A DNA stretch of 64,000 bases from Dyella sp. ASV21 (GCF_016428975.1 NZ_JAELTT010000007.1:45703-109702); one strand, 5' to 3'. Positions 10,448 through 20,080 are shown, numbered from the stretch's first letter. Notes: a model not told the origin generated them from the letters alone. Made by a program: numbers and translations.

Positions 10448-10726
10448 CTAACCCAGGGCCGGCAGCGGCGCGTCGGGATCGTCCTCGATCTCACCAAGTG
10501 CGAGCCGTGCTTCCATCAGCATCGCCTCCACCTCGCGCACCACCCGCTCCGCCGCGGGCAGGCTGGTTTCCGGTACCAGCACGGCCACATAGTCCAAGGC
10601 AGGCAGCTGCCCCACCGCGCCGGTAAGGTATTCGCCGGAGACAAACGCAGGGATCTCCACGCGCTCCAACGCGTCCTTCACCAGATGGGCGTCGATCAGG
10701 CTTTCGGCTCGATAGGCGATGCGCAT
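10448..10726 (-). CDS. DUF2007-type small protein
   Basis: 92 residues. The opening MRIAYRAESLIDAHLVKDALE and the short beta-alpha-beta layout match the DUF2007 family, whose members are annotated as putative signal-transducing proteins related to the PII/ACT fold. No catalytic motif is visible. The acidic tail (GEIEDDPDAPLP) is not part of the domain. Upstream of apt on the same strand; co-transcription is possible but not shown. Confidence 0.75.
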   Translation of the reverse strand: MRIAYRAESLIDAHLVKDALERVEIPAFVSGEYLTGAVGQLPALDYVAVLVPETSLPAAERVVREVEAMLMEARLALGEIEDDPDAPLPALG

Positions 10727-10905
10727 AGGGCCACGCTAGCGCGGTGGGCAGATCGGGGCAAGTTTTGACCGTTTTGGGGCGATGTCGTCGAAGTCGACCT
10801 TCCTTCGCCTTCTCCGGCTCTCCTTGCTCCGCCAGGGCTAAAGTTGCCCTTGCCAGTTCGCCACGCCAGCGAGGTGTCTCTCAACCGCCGAAGGACGAGT
10901 TACCT

Positions 10906-11208
10906 ATGTCGTTCGCCGCCGCTCTAGCGTCGCCGCAATTCGGGCTTTTCGCGATCGAAGGGCAACATGGTCTGATGACTCGCCCTCCCAGGCAGGAGCT
11001 TCGTATAGCCAAAGCACGTCTTGCCGAGATCGTCCCTATCGCGGGTCTATTTGGGGCGCCTAAACACTATGTTTGCGGTGGCTTGGAAGCAGATATCTCC
11101 ACGAAGATTCTGCTTCTCTATCAACACGATCACCAGGGAAAAGGTATGGCTTACGCGTTTAGACACCCTCTTTCCCTGGCATGTCCGGGTCACAGTTCGG
11201 GCGACTGA
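10906..11208 (+). CDS. Possible small hypothetical protein
   Basis: 100 residues from the ATG at 10906, with AAGGA 10 bases upstream. No recognised domain, no signal peptide, and codon usage with many A/T third positions, unlike its neighbours. Its last 19 bases overlap the convergent TonB-C-domain gene. It could be a recently acquired or decaying gene, or a chance frame. Reported because nothing else explains this stretch. Confidence 0.3.
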   Translation: MSFAAALASPQFGLFAIEGQHGLMTRPPRQELRIAKARLAEIVPIAGLFGAPKHYVCGGLEADISTKILLLYQHDHQGKGMAYAFRHPLSLACPGHSSGD

Positions 11209-11966
11209 GAACGCATCTTGACGGCGCTGTCGAGTGCCAGGCTCTCTTCGCCCGACGAAGACTTGAGTGGCTCCGCAGGCGAGTCGACGGAGCGTTCAAG
11301 CTGAGGATCGTATTGGAGCCCGCTGACGGTATCGCGCAGGTTGAACGATATCGGGACGCGAACCCACGTCTCCACGGCATGCCCATCAACCGTCTCGGGC
11401 TCAGCATGCCAGGAGCTCATGGCTTCTGTCGCCGCTCGGACGAACTGGGTGGTCGGCCGCCGGCCCGTGCTTTGCGCTGACTCAAGCCGAATGTCGCTCA
11501 GACTCCCATCCGGGTGGACCAATACAAGCATGGTCAGCTTGGCTTGGACGCGGGCGCTGACCATGTCGCGCGGGTACCGTGGCGCTGTGCGCTTGTCGAG
11601 TTGAGGGCCATTCCCAATGAATACAAAGCGGGCCTCATAACTTTTACCCTTTGGGCGAAACTCGAAGACACCGTGCAGAAACGTTTGAGCTTCTGCCGGT
11701 TTGCCATTTAAGGTTGCAGGTACGAATTCCCAATGAGACATGGTGGATTGGGCAAGCGGGGTGAGCTGTGCCGCAAGCTCCTTGCTGCCCTTGTCATTGC
11801 GCTCGACAGGTAGCAAATCGATATGCGTGACCTTGCCTTGCTGGTCGATAACGGCAACGCCCGTTACGTATAGCCCAGACCGCTTCCAATCGTTTGGAGC
11901 CACCTCTGAAGCCAGGACAGCATGGGTAAATACCAGTGCGGAAGCGCCCGCAATCAAGCGTTTCAT
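11190..11966 (-). CDS. Secreted protein with a TonB C-terminal-like domain
   Basis: 258 residues. Signal peptide MKRLIAGASALVFTHAVLA, then a region of about 100 residues, then a TonB-C-like module (about 125-215: APRYPRDMV...VQAKLTMLVLVHPDGSLSDIRLESA...). In TonB this fold contacts the TonB box of outer-membrane receptors. There is no N-terminal anchor helix or Pro-rich spacer, so this is not a working energy transducer; it is more likely one of the periplasmic TonB-C-fold proteins common in Xanthomonadales. The start has AGGG 8 bases upstream. Ser-rich tail of unknown role. Confidence 0.72.
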   Translation of the reverse strand: MKRLIAGASALVFTHAVLASEVAPNDWKRSGLYVTGVAVIDQQGKVTHIDLLPVERNDKGSKELAAQLTPLAQSTMSHWEFVPATLNGKPAEAQTFLHGVFEFRPKGKSYEARFVFIGNGPQLDKRTAPRYPRDMVSARVQAKLTMLVLVHPDGSLSDIRLESAQSTGRRPTTQFVRAATEAMSSWHAEPETVDGHAVETWVRVPISFNLRDTVSGLQYDPQLERSVDSPAEPLKSSSGEESLALDSAVKMRSQSPEL

Positions 11967-12479
11967 TTGATTGCCCTTAAAGATCAGCCAATCGGCACGA
12001 TCGGCTGAGATTACTTAAACTTCCTGCTTCGAACCGTAGGCCGATCCAACGAATTCATCATTCCAGGCCATCAACCTGTGCTTGAGCGCAGTGCGATTCA
12101 TCACCATGGCGGCAACTTCCTTGAAATTGCATCCCTGCCAACCATCCGCCCTGGGTTGCGATTTCACCCGGTCAACGCAACACCCCGACACTGCGCCAGC
12201 AGAAGGTGCGTTGACGTGGCATCCAGGCTCAGATTCTTTGCTCGAGGGCCAGCAGGCTGGACGTGCCCTAAATCCAGTGCTACTCCGACCTATTGGCACA
12301 GCAGGATCGTTAGAGAGGCTGCCAAGAATGCGTGGAAGATTGATATTCCACGCAAAGCGATTTCTTCAAAGTGTTGCGTTGACCGGCTGACGCCGCACTT
12401 GAAAGCATACCCAAGCGCTACCGCCGAGAGGCTGCGCACATACCCGGCATTTCCGCCGAGGCACAGCGCCCTTTCGCCT
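11967..12479. other. Intergenic stretch with no supportable gene
   Basis: About 510 bases. Short open frames exist on both strands but lack ribosome-binding sites, recognisable domains or native codon bias. The only structure noticed is a small hairpin (8-bp arms GCGTGGAA at 12330-12337 and TTCCACGC at 12346-12353). It may be gene debris. Confidence 0.4.
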
Positions 12480-12776
12480 TTATCGGCCGTCGAACCTACC
12501 GCGCCGAATAATCGCTGGCGGCTCGGCATCCACTACATGGCGGTATGCGTTGAGTGCTTCTTCTTCCGCCTCTAAGGTTGGCACCAATGCGCTCAGCCGG
12601 CCCGATGCCTCACAGAACTTCGTGAACTGAACAGAGCAAGCCTCGCAGCCGCACTCGCCGGCGCAGCGAAGCCCGCATGCCGGGTTACAAACGCAGGGGA
12701 TGGGGCTGGCGAGATCCACGTTATATCCCGCCGTCTCGGGATAGCGCTTGAGGCCTTCAGCTGTTGGTTTGGACAT
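12480..12776 (-). CDS. Small cysteine-rich protein
   Basis: 98 residues with a strong ribosome-binding site (GGGAGG 4 bases before the ATG at 12776). The centre carries seven cysteines in about 30 residues in the order C-x-C-x3-C-x3-C-x3-C-x-C-x2-C, with an eighth 8 residues later (SVQFTKFC). This spacing suggests a metal-binding knuckle (zinc or iron-sulfur). No signal peptide. I do not recognise the family. It lies 165 bases after the MazG-like gene on the same strand. Confidence 0.65.
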   Translation of the reverse strand: MSKPTAEGLKRYPETAGYNVDLASPIPCVCNPACGLRCAGECGCEACSVQFTKFCEASGRLSALVPTLEAEEEALNAYRHVVDAEPPAIIRRGRFDGR

Positions 12777-12941
12777 TTCGCCTCCCTCTTATCGAACTCC
12801 CCACTTCGGATGCCTCGTGTCCAGCGTCCGAGACGTGTGTTGTTCCAAGTATCACGGATCCAGGTGATCTCAGTCTCTCCGCAGCCAGCCTGCAAGGCAC
12901 TTTTCTGCGCGCTCTCAGCGTGCAGGAGTACTTCCTCTCGA

Positions 12942-13268
12942 TTAGGTGCGCAACTCACCAGATACATACTCGACGAGCTCTTCGGTGTTCTTGACAAACG
13001 CCGCCTCCAAATCGATGCCACACTTATTTGCCAGAACCATGATCGACCACAGGCAGTCCGACAATTCATGACCAAGCTTGGCTTTGCAGTCATCAATATC
13101 TCGGATACCCGCGTTTGCCTGGATCAGTTTCGCCAGATCGCCCACGTCCCCCACGAAGCCAAGCGCGAGTTCTGTGGTGGTCCAGATGCGCCCCCATCGC
13201 TTGATCTCCAGCTGTTCATAGAGATCGTTTAGCTGTAGCGCTGACTTTTCAAGATCACTGAATTTCAT
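12942..13268 (-). CDS. MazG-like nucleotide pyrophosphohydrolase
   Basis: 108 residues, all-alpha. The pattern ELALGFVGDVGDLAKLI, then a helix with GHELSDCLWSIMVLA, resembles the MazG/dUTPase-like fold, where ExxE and ExxD motifs on paired helices bind Mg2+ and split NTPs to NMP and pyrophosphate. Here the second motif (ELSD) is intact, but the usual ExxEE of the first helix is replaced by a sequence with GDVGD, so activity is uncertain. The ATG at 13268 is chosen because AGGTG lies 8 bases before it; an in-frame GTG at 13286 is less likely. Confidence 0.7.
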   Translation of the reverse strand: MKFSDLEKSALQLNDLYEQLEIKRWGRIWTTTELALGFVGDVGDLAKLIQANAGIRDIDDCKAKLGHELSDCLWSIMVLANKCGIDLEAAFVKNTEELVEYVSGELRT

Positions 13269-13589
13269 GTTGATGGCACCTGACACTGATCATACGGCGC
13301 GGTGACGGCAGCGCCCCTGTACGCGTTTGCCTAGCTTGGTCACTCAATCATGGGCGTTGCCGAGCAGCCTCTTCCCGGGTGATAGGTTTGCCGCGCGCCC
13401 GAAACACACCGTAATCAAGGGAACGATAGTCACCTACTGAAGCCACGTCTTCTACAGCGACTGGCTTGGCGCCACGTGTAATGTTCCGGCAGTTGCAAAC
13501 CGTAGCGCTGAAACGGCGATGTGTCGCCCTATGTGCCGCACTGGAACCACGCTCTCCCAGGCAGCCCCGGGGAAATGCGCACCGGCAGC
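13269..13589. other. Intergenic stretch without a supportable gene
   Basis: About 320 bases between the MazG-like gene and the hybrid kinase. No ORF with a ribosome-binding site or recognisable product, and no tRNA-like fold was seen. Confidence 0.4.
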
Positions 13590-15170
13590 CTACGGCGCGC
13601 CCTCTGGCAGGCTTCCCGCGCTCGCCTCCAATGCCTCGCGCACGGTGCGCAGCAGCTTCTGGGTCGAGATCGGTTTGTCGATCAGGTAGAGATGTTCCAT
13701 CACCGGCAGCTCATCCATGTCGGGCGGTGCATCTGGCCGTGCCAGCAATAGCACGGCCCGGCGATAGCCATGATCGAACAGCGCGGCAAGAGTACGCACG
13801 CCCGTGAACAGGTTCATGTCGGCGTCCAGCACGACCAGATCCGGCACGCCTTGCGCCTCGATCCATTGCAGTGCCGCCGTACCGCTTTGGCTGGCGTGGG
13901 CCTGGTAACCCCAGGAGTCGAGCGTATCGACCAGCAGCGAGAGCTGGCCGGCTTCTTCCACCACCACCAGTACACGCTCGGCTTCGCCTTGCAGGTTATC
14001 GCTCTCGTCCTGCTCGCTGGCCTCGGCGCCGCGGTCCAGCAGGGGAATATACAGATGGAACTGGGTGCCGCGGCCCGGCTGGCTATCCACCCGCATGACA
14101 CCGCCGTGCGCGGTAACGATGCGCTTGCAGGAGATCAGGCCCAGGCCGGTGCCGGTTTCCTTGGTGGTGTAGAAGGGTTCGAACATGTGTCGTAACGCGT
14201 CCTCGTCCATGCCGGTGCCGGTGTCGGCCACGGTCAGACACAGGTAGCTGCCTTCTTCGGCCTCTTCGTCGCCGACAAAGAAGGTGTCGTCGAGCACTTT
14301 CACGCTCGTTTCAATGCGCAGCTCGCCGCCCTCGGGCATGGCCTGGATCGCGTTGAGACTGAGGTTGAGCAGGCACTGCTGCAATTCGGTGTGGTTGCCG
14401 TCGAAGGTCAGTTCGGGATCGCTCGCGGACAAATGCAGCGTGACCGAACGCGGCACGCTGCCTTGCAGCAGCAGGTTCAGCGCCTCCAGCAACGCGCCCA
14501 CGCGCACCTGTTCCGCGCGGCGCGCGCCACGTGCGAACGACAACATGGATTGCACCATGTCCAGGCCGCGCTTGCCGCAGTCGCGCACCAGGCGGCCCAG
14601 GCGCGGATCTTCCTGGTAGTCCTGCAGGCTGTCGCCGGCCAGCAGCAGCGGTTGCAACAGGTTGCGCAAATCGTGGCTGAGTCCGCCGGCCAGCATGGCG
14701 AGGCTTTCGAAGCGCTGCGCGCGAATCAGTTCGGTCTCGGCGCGGCGACGAGCGCGTTGCGCTTCGGCTTCGCGTAGTGCGCGACGCACGGCCGAGGCCA
14801 GTCGCGCGGGGTTCTGCTTGAGTATGTAGTCGGTAGCGCCGTTACGCAGTGCCTCGATGGCGGCTTCCTCGCCCAGCGTGGCGGAGACGAAGATAAAGGG
14901 CAGATCCTGGTCGCGCTCGCGCAATAGTTCCAGGGCGCGCTGGCCGGAAAAGCCGGGCATGCTGAGGTCGGACAACACGATATGCGGGCGAAAGCCTTCC
15001 AGGGCGGAGAGAAATTCCGGCTCCGCGTCGACCAGATGCACGTCGTAGTCGATGGCATCCGCGTCGAGCTCTGACAGCACCAGCTCCGCATCGAGTTGGC
15101 TGTCCTCGATCTGCAGTACGCGAATTTTCGGAAGTACCCGGTGTTGCCTGTCCACTTTCTGCGACTCCAT
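13590..15170 (-). CDS. Hybrid signalling protein: receiver - histidine kinase - receiver
   Basis: 526 residues, cytosolic, no membrane segment. The N-terminal receiver (about 15-135) has phospho-acceptor Asp68 in [11 protein letters not shown] coiled linker leads to the kinase; the phosphorylatable His166 sits in [10 protein letters not shown]. The ATPase domain shows [26 protein letters not shown] and [12 protein letters not shown]-terminal receiver (about 405-515) has its Asp in DLVVLDADM. The order implies that an incoming signal on the first receiver gates the kinase, which then phosphorylates its own tail or a partner. ATG 15170 (AGGA 9 bases upstream) is taken; 15179 is equally open. 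Last of three phosphorelay genes in a row. Confidence 0.9.
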   Translation of the reverse strand: MESQKVDRQHRVLPKIRVLQIEDSQLDAELVLSELDADAIDYDVHLVDAEPEFLSALEGFRPHIVLSDLSMPGFSGQRALELLRERDQDLPFIFVSATLGEEAAIEALRNGATDYILKQNPARLASAVRRALREAEAQRARRRAETELIRAQRFESLAMLAGGLSHDLRNLLQPLLLAGDSLQDYQEDPRLGRLVRDCGKRGLDMVQSMLSFARGARRAEQVRVGALLEALNLLLQGSVPRSVTLHLSASDPELTFDGNHTELQQCLLNLSLNAIQAMPEGGELRIETSVKVLDDTFFVGDEEAEEGSYLCLTVADTGTGMDEDALRHMFEPFYTTKETGTGLGLISCKRIVTAHGGVMRVDSQPGRGTQFHLYIPLLDRGAEASEQDESDNLQGEAERVLVVVEEAGQLSLLVDTLDSWGYQAHASQSGTAALQWIEAQGVPDLVVLDADMNLFTGVRTLAALFDHGYRRAVLLLARPDAPPDMDELPVMEHLYLIDKPISTQKLLRTVREALEASAGSLPEGAP

Positions 15171-15200
15171 CGTGAGCATCCTGCCCGGTCGTTGCGCGGC

Positions 15201-15641
15201 TTATTCGGGCGCCTGGTTCAACACAGCCCAGAACTGTCCAACTGTGCGCACCGCTTCAAAAAACTGTTCCACGTCGACGGGTTTGATCACGTAGGCGTTG
15301 GCACCGATATCCCAGCTGCGTGCCAGGTCGCTCTCTTCGCGCGAGGAGGAAAGAATCACTACCGGCACGCGACGGAAACGATCGTCCGCGCGCAATTGGG
15401 TAAGCACTTCCAGGCCGCTCATGCGCGGCATTTTGATATCCAGCAATACCACGGCGGGATCGATCGGTTCGCGCCCGGCCCATTCGCCTCGACAATAGAG
15501 GTAGTCCAGGCAATCCACACCGTCTTCCAGGTGCACCACGGGGTTGGCGAGGTTGGCTTCAGCAAGCGCATCCATCGCCATTTCGGCATCCGCAAGACTG
15601 TCCTCGACGAGCAAGATGGCTCGTATATCGCGATGGTTCAT
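15201..15641 (-). CDS. Single-domain response regulator (CheY/Rcp1 type)
   Basis: 146 residues consisting only of a receiver domain. The acidic pocket is in LLVEDSLADAE, the phospho-acceptor Asp in VVLLDIKMPRMSG, the switch Ser in VVILSSSREESD and the conserved Lys in YVIKPVD. The extra loop YCRGEWAGREPIDP is typical of the Rcp1-like regulators that pair with bacteriophytochrome-type kinases. The start codon overlaps the stop of the upstream kinase (ATGA at 15638-15641), so the two are translationally coupled and probably cognate. Confidence 0.93.
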   Translation of the reverse strand: MNHRDIRAILLVEDSLADAEMAMDALAEANLANPVVHLEDGVDCLDYLYCRGEWAGREPIDPAVVLLDIKMPRMSGLEVLTQLRADDRFRRVPVVILSSSREESDLARSWDIGANAYVIKPVDVEQFFEAVRTVGQFWAVLNQAPE

Positions 15642-17488
15642 AACCGCCTCTGCGCAAAGCTTTCCGCCAGATCGGATGCGGGCAGCGTGAAATGGAAGCG
15701 TGCTCCCATCCCGGGCACGGCATCGGCCCAGACGCGCCCGCCGTGACGGGTAATGATACGCCGCACATTGGCCAGGCCAATGCCATTTCCCGGAAATTCG
15801 GAAGCGCGATGCAGTCGCTGGAACACGCCGAACAGCTTGCCGGCGTATTGCATGTCAAAGCCGGCGCCGTTGTCGTTCACTACAAACTCGTAACTGCCAT
15901 CGCGGTGGCGCTGCACTTCCACGTCGATGCGCGCCACTTCGCACTTGCCGGTGTACTTGACCGCGTTGCCGAGCAGGTTCTGCCACACGGTACGCAACAT
16001 GTTCTCATCGCCGATCACGATCGGCAGCGGCGCGATGGACCACACGATATGGCGGCCATGTGCATCGATCTCGGCGAGCACGCGCGCTTCGTCCGCCAGC
16101 GATTGCATATCTACCGGCTGGAGGCGTAGCGCACCGCGACCCAGGCGGGAGAACACCAGCAGATCCTCGATCAACAAGGCCATGCGTCGGGAGGCGTCGT
16201 TGATCACTTCGATGTAATGGCGTGAGCGTTCGTCCGCGCCCTCGCCCAGGTGTTGCTGCAACTTGCCAGCAAAGCCGCTGATGTGGCGCAGCGGCGCGCG
16301 CAGGTCATGCGAGACCGAATAGCTGAAGGCTTCCAGTTCTCGGTTCACATCGGAGACCTGCTCAACCTTGCCCTCGAGCTGGCGGTTGAGCTCCTTCACC
16401 TGCTGCTCCACCAGGGCGCGCGCGGTCACGTCGCTGAGCGTAATCAGCAGCACGGGATCGCCGCCGCCATCCTGTTCCAGGCGGCGGGCGTTGATCACCA
16501 CGTGACGGTCCACGCCATCCACGGTGCGCTGGACCAGTTCGTAATCCCACAGCTCGCGATCCAGCAATAGCACGTCGTTGAGACGTTGCAGCAAGGCGCT
16601 GTCGGTCCAGGCGCCGTCGCCGATCTCGGTTAGCGGCATCGATTGGCGGAAATCGGGTGGCAAGCCATAGAGCTCGCCAAAGGCGGCGTTCACCAGCAAG
16701 GTGCCCAGGCTGGCGTCCAGCAAGGCAATCGGCTCGCGCACGGCCTGCACGATCAATTGCGAGCGCTGCACGGCCTGCCCTTCGCGTACCTCGGCCATCA
16801 GGCGACGACTGATCTGGCGCTCGGAGACGATCACCACGATGGTAAGCAGCACCACCTGCGCAATGGCGGTGATGGCCAAGGCCAGGCTGCTGTTGAAGGC
16901 CTCGCGGGAGGCTTCATCGCGACGCTGCAGCAGCACGCTGTTCTCGTTGCGCACGATGCCATCGATGAGGTCGTCCATCTTGAACAGCGCGCCGGAGTCG
17001 CGCATGGCCTCGACCGCGCCCTGCGGGTCGCCATGCTCATGGCGCAGCACCGCCTGGCCACTGAGCGCCATGCGCCCATTGACGGTGGCATTGAGCGAAC
17101 CGATCAGGGCTTGCTGGTCGGGGCTATCGCGCGTCATGTCGCGCAGCTGCGCGAGCAGGCCGGGCACCTCATGTTCGGCGCGGGCGGCCCGCATGCGTAC
17201 CTGCGGGTCGGTGTCGCCGTGGATCAGGCGGTAAATGGCCGCTTCGCTGTCGCGGGTGACATAGGCGATGCGATAGGTCAGCGATTTGACTTCGGACGAG
17301 TGCGTGACGCGCTCGTTGGCGCTGATGGCTTCTGCCGCGCCACTGCGCGTGACGATGTAGGGCAGCGCCACAATAACGAGCACGGCGGCCAATAGGCCAC
17401 CGAGTCGCCAGCGCAAGGCCATGCGATCCCTCATGGCTGGCCGGAGTGTCGACGCTAATTTCCAGTGTGAGCGCAACATGTCCGGCAT
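15638..17488 (-). CDS. Membrane sensor histidine kinase with PAS domain
   Basis: 616 residues. An N-terminal transmembrane helix (RLGGLLAAVLVIVALPYIV), a periplasmic helical sensor of about 160 residues resembling the CHASE3 class, and a second helix (ALAITAIAQVVLLTIVVIV). Then a PAS-like segment and a coiled coil (VEQQVKELNRQLEGKVEQVSD, about 20 residues). The kinase core follows, with the His box SYSVSHDLRAPLRHISGF and ATPase motifs NLLGNAVKYTG, DNGAGFDM and GNGIGLANVRR. This core type is the bacteriophytochrome-like kinase family that uses Rcp1-type regulators, matching the coupled downstream gene. Other in-frame ATGs at 17479 and 17434 are possible starts. The signal sensed is unknown. 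Confidence 0.9.
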   Translation of the reverse strand: MPDMLRSHWKLASTLRPAMRDRMALRWRLGGLLAAVLVIVALPYIVTRSGAAEAISANERVTHSSEVKSLTYRIAYVTRDSEAAIYRLIHGDTDPQVRMRAARAEHEVPGLLAQLRDMTRDSPDQQALIGSLNATVNGRMALSGQAVLRHEHGDPQGAVEAMRDSGALFKMDDLIDGIVRNENSVLLQRRDEASREAFNSSLALAITAIAQVVLLTIVVIVSERQISRRLMAEVREGQAVQRSQLIVQAVREPIALLDASLGTLLVNAAFGELYGLPPDFRQSMPLTEIGDGAWTDSALLQRLNDVLLLDRELWDYELVQRTVDGVDRHVVINARRLEQDGGGDPVLLITLSDVTARALVEQQVKELNRQLEGKVEQVSDVNRELEAFSYSVSHDLRAPLRHISGFAGKLQQHLGEGADERSRHYIEVINDASRRMALLIEDLLVFSRLGRGALRLQPVDMQSLADEARVLAEIDAHGRHIVWSIAPLPIVIGDENMLRTVWQNLLGNAVKYTGKCEVARIDVEVQRHRDGSYEFVVNDNGAGFDMQYAGKLFGVFQRLHRASEFPGNGIGLANVRRIITRHGGRVWADAVPGMGARFHFTLPASDLAESFAQRRL

Positions 17489-17564
17489 AGTTGCAGAATC
17501 ACCTGGGCAATTGCCACCTTCCTGCCTCGGCTTTTTCCTAGGCCTTTAGTAAGCGCCCGCCGAG

Positions 17565-17583
17565 GGCGCGCGTTCTGCGCGCC
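17565..17583. terminator. Short GC hairpin after the first GH92 gene
   Basis: 7-bp stem (GGCGCGC / GCGCGCC) with a 5-base loop, 28 bases beyond the GH92 stop on the minus strand. No T tract. A weak candidate for the 3' end of the glycan operon. Confidence 0.3.
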
Positions 17584-17610
17584 ATGTCACGGCAAGCGTC
17601 GCATCGGGCC

Positions 17611-19956
17611 TCAGAACCCGCCCTCGCTCATGGAGGAAGGACGGCTGCCGGGCTGCTGGCCCCAGGCCTGGTTGGGCTCGGCCTGCATGGTGAAGTGCAG
17701 TTCGCCACCCGCCAGGATCTCGCCATGGCGCAGGAACACGCGATCGAGCGGTTTGCCGTTGAGGGTGACACTGCCCACGTACGGGTGGCTGCCATCGAGG
17801 GGCGAGGCGGTCACCGTGAAGGACTTGCCGTTAGGCAGGTGCAAGGTGGCACGGGACACGAACGGGCGACCGATAGCGTATTCGTCGCTGGCCGGCGTCA
17901 CCGGGTAGAAGCCCAGCGCGGTAAAGATGTACCAGGCCGACATCTGCCCCAGATCGTCGTTGCCGGCCAGCCCATCGGGCCGGGCGGCGTACTGGGTGTC
18001 CATGATCTGCTTGAGGCGCTTCTGGGTTTGCCAGGGGGCACCCGCGTAGTCATACAGATACGCCAGGTGATGGCTGGGTTCGTTGCCATGGGCATACCAG
18101 CCGATCAGGCCGGTGATGTCTTCGACATGGGCGAAGCGCGCCGGGTCGACCTTGGCATCGAACACGCTGTCCAGCTTGGTTACAAAGGCGGCGTCGCCCC
18201 CCAAGGCCTTGACCAGCGCGGCGACGTCCTGCGGCACGTACCAGGAGTATTGCCAGGCGTTGCCTTCGGTGTAATCGGTGCCGTAGCCGGCGGCGTCCGG
18301 GTCGAACGGCTCACGGAAGGCGCCATCGGTCTTGCGCGCACGCATAAAGCCGGTCTTGGGATCGAACGCGTTGCGCCAGTTGCCGGCACGCTGCCGGAAG
18401 GTGGCGGCTACGTCGGCGCGGCCCATGGCCTTGGCCATTTGCGACAACGACCAGTCGTCATAGGCGTATTCGAGCGTCTTGGACGCGCCCTCGGGTTCTT
18501 TGTCGATGGGCACGTAGCCTAGCTTCATGTAGTCGCCCAGGCCGCCATACGGCGCATAGGTGGCACTGGCCACCATGGCCTTCAACGCGGCGTCCGCGTC
18601 GAAACCGCGCACGCCCTTGACATAGGCATCGGCGATCACCGGCACGGCGTGGTAGCCGATCATGCACCACGTCTCCAGGCCCTGGTATGCCCACACCGGC
18701 AGGATGCCGAACGGGCTGGCCTCGCGTGAGGCGATCAGCGAGCGCACGAAGTCGGTGCTGCGCTGAGGCATCAGCAGCGCCATCAGCGGCTGCTGGGCGC
18801 GGTAGACATCCCATAGCGACCAGGTGGAGTGGAACTCGAACGATCCATTCGCATCGGTGGCCTGATGCACCGCACCGTCCGGACCGCGGAACTGACCGTT
18901 CACGTCCATGCTCAGCGTGGGCGACAACAAGGCGTGATAGAGCGAGGTGTAGAAACTGATGCGCTGTTCCTTGGGCGCGTCCACGTCGATCACCGACAGC
19001 GCGTGGCTCCAAGCGCTACGCGCTTCGGCGCGGCGGGCATCGAAATCCCAGCCCTGCCCTTCGGCATCCAGGTTGGCGACGGCATTGGCTTCGCTCACCG
19101 GCGAGATCGCCACCTTCACACGCAGCGGCTGCTTCAACTCACCGAAGTCGAACACGCCGACGAGTGCGCGACCGGCCTGGGCATCGTGATCCTCGGCTTG
19201 ATGGCCGGGACCTTTGAAGCCCTTGTAGGTGACCTCGGCCTCGCGGTTGTACAGCGTGCGCGATTGCAACGGCTGGGAGAAGCGCATGGCAAAGCACAGC
19301 TCGCGACCCGGTGCCCAACCGCGCGTGGTGCGGCAACCGGTGACCGTGCCGTCCTCGCGCACGCGCAGGCTGGACCACAGCACTTTGCCATCGTAGTCGT
19401 AGATGCTCGGGCGCAGGTCGAGCAGCACATGCGCTGGCTTGCCGGCTGGAAAGGTGTAGCGATGCCAGCCGATGCGACGTCCCGCCGTAAGTTCGGCGCG
19501 CACGCCGTAATCGCTGAGTGTCACGGCGTAGTACCCGGCCTCCACCTGCTCGCTCTGGTGACTGAAACGCGAGCGATAGCCGCTGCCGGGCCGCGCCGGA
19601 TCACCCGGCTCCAGCCGCACGTCGCCGGCGATGGGCATCACCAATACATCGCCCAGGTCCGAATGACCCGAGCCGGAAAAATGCGTATGGGAAAAACCGA
19701 GCAAGCTGGTGTCGCCGTACTGGTAACCAGCGGCCCATTTATAGGCCTGCTTGAAATTCGGCATTGCCGTGTCGGGCGACAACTGGATCATGCCGAACGG
19801 CACCGTGGCGCCAGGGAACGTATGACCATCGCCACCGGTACCGATGCGCGGATCGACCTCTGCTGCATGATCACTGGTACCAGCGGATGCCACCCCGGGC
19901 GATAGCGCCAAAGCGAGCATCAACGGGAGCCAGGAGCGGGACGGAAGATGAGCCAT
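17611..19956 (-). CDS. GH92 alpha-mannosidase, Sec-exported
   Basis: 781 residues with a classic signal peptide (PLMLALALSPGVASA). GH92 enzymes are calcium-dependent exo-alpha-mannosidases acting on N-glycans and mannan. Family marks are present: DPRIGTGGDGHTFPGATVPFGM at the N-terminus, HTHFSGSG, the catalytic-acid motif HGNEPSHH, and the base motif in LAGNDDLGQMSAWY, where the usual Cys after the acidic pair is Leu. The ATG has AGGGA 6 bases upstream. Last gene of the leftward glycan set, 124 bases after the TonB receptor. A paralogue lies 7.4 kb away with a Tat signal and a GNEDCGQ variant, so the two may differ in linkage or place of action. Confidence 0.93.
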   Translation of the reverse strand: MAHLPSRSWLPLMLALALSPGVASAGTSDHAAEVDPRIGTGGDGHTFPGATVPFGMIQLSPDTAMPNFKQAYKWAAGYQYGDTSLLGFSHTHFSGSGHSDLGDVLVMPIAGDVRLEPGDPARPGSGYRSRFSHQSEQVEAGYYAVTLSDYGVRAELTAGRRIGWHRYTFPAGKPAHVLLDLRPSIYDYDGKVLWSSLRVREDGTVTGCRTTRGWAPGRELCFAMRFSQPLQSRTLYNREAEVTYKGFKGPGHQAEDHDAQAGRALVGVFDFGELKQPLRVKVAISPVSEANAVANLDAEGQGWDFDARRAEARSAWSHALSVIDVDAPKEQRISFYTSLYHALLSPTLSMDVNGQFRGPDGAVHQATDANGSFEFHSTWSLWDVYRAQQPLMALLMPQRSTDFVRSLIASREASPFGILPVWAYQGLETWCMIGYHAVPVIADAYVKGVRGFDADAALKAMVASATYAPYGGLGDYMKLGYVPIDKEPEGASKTLEYAYDDWSLSQMAKAMGRADVAATFRQRAGNWRNAFDPKTGFMRARKTDGAFREPFDPDAAGYGTDYTEGNAWQYSWYVPQDVAALVKALGGDAAFVTKLDSVFDAKVDPARFAHVEDITGLIGWYAHGNEPSHHLAYLYDYAGAPWQTQKRLKQIMDTQYAARPDGLAGNDDLGQMSAWYIFTALGFYPVTPASDEYAIGRPFVSRATLHLPNGKSFTVTASPLDGSHPYVGSVTLNGKPLDRVFLRHGEILAGGELHFTMQAEPNQAWGQQPGSRPSSMSEGGF

Positions 19957-20045
19957 CGGATTCCCTTGCAGCGAGGTTGGATCGTTTGAAATCTAACAGC
20001 GTCCTTGCCCTCGTGCACGCCGCGCCGCGCATGGCGGCGCCGCGC

Positions 20046-20070
20046 AGGACGGGCCAACAGGGCCCGTCCT
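20046..20070. terminator. Perfect hairpin after the TonB receptor gene
   Basis: 10-bp perfect stem (AGGACGGGCC / GGCCCGTCCT) with a 5-base loop, 10 bases past the receptor stop and before the GH92 start. No T tract follows, so it may instead protect the mRNA 3' end or cause partial read-through within the operon. Confidence 0.45.
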
Positions 20071-20080
20071 TGATGACACG

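Noticed and set aside
11190..11966. TonB-C protein as a working TonB energy transducer
   Set aside because: It has a cleavable signal peptide and no anchor helix or Pro-rich spanning region; ExbB/ExbD are absent nearby.
12330..12353. Small hairpin as an intrinsic terminator
   Set aside because: Only 8-bp arms, no T tract and no gene clearly ending at it.
12290..12529. Minus-strand frame of 79 codons in the gene-poor stretch
   Set aside because: No ribosome site, no recognisable domain, overlaps the better-supported Cys-rich gene; likely chance.
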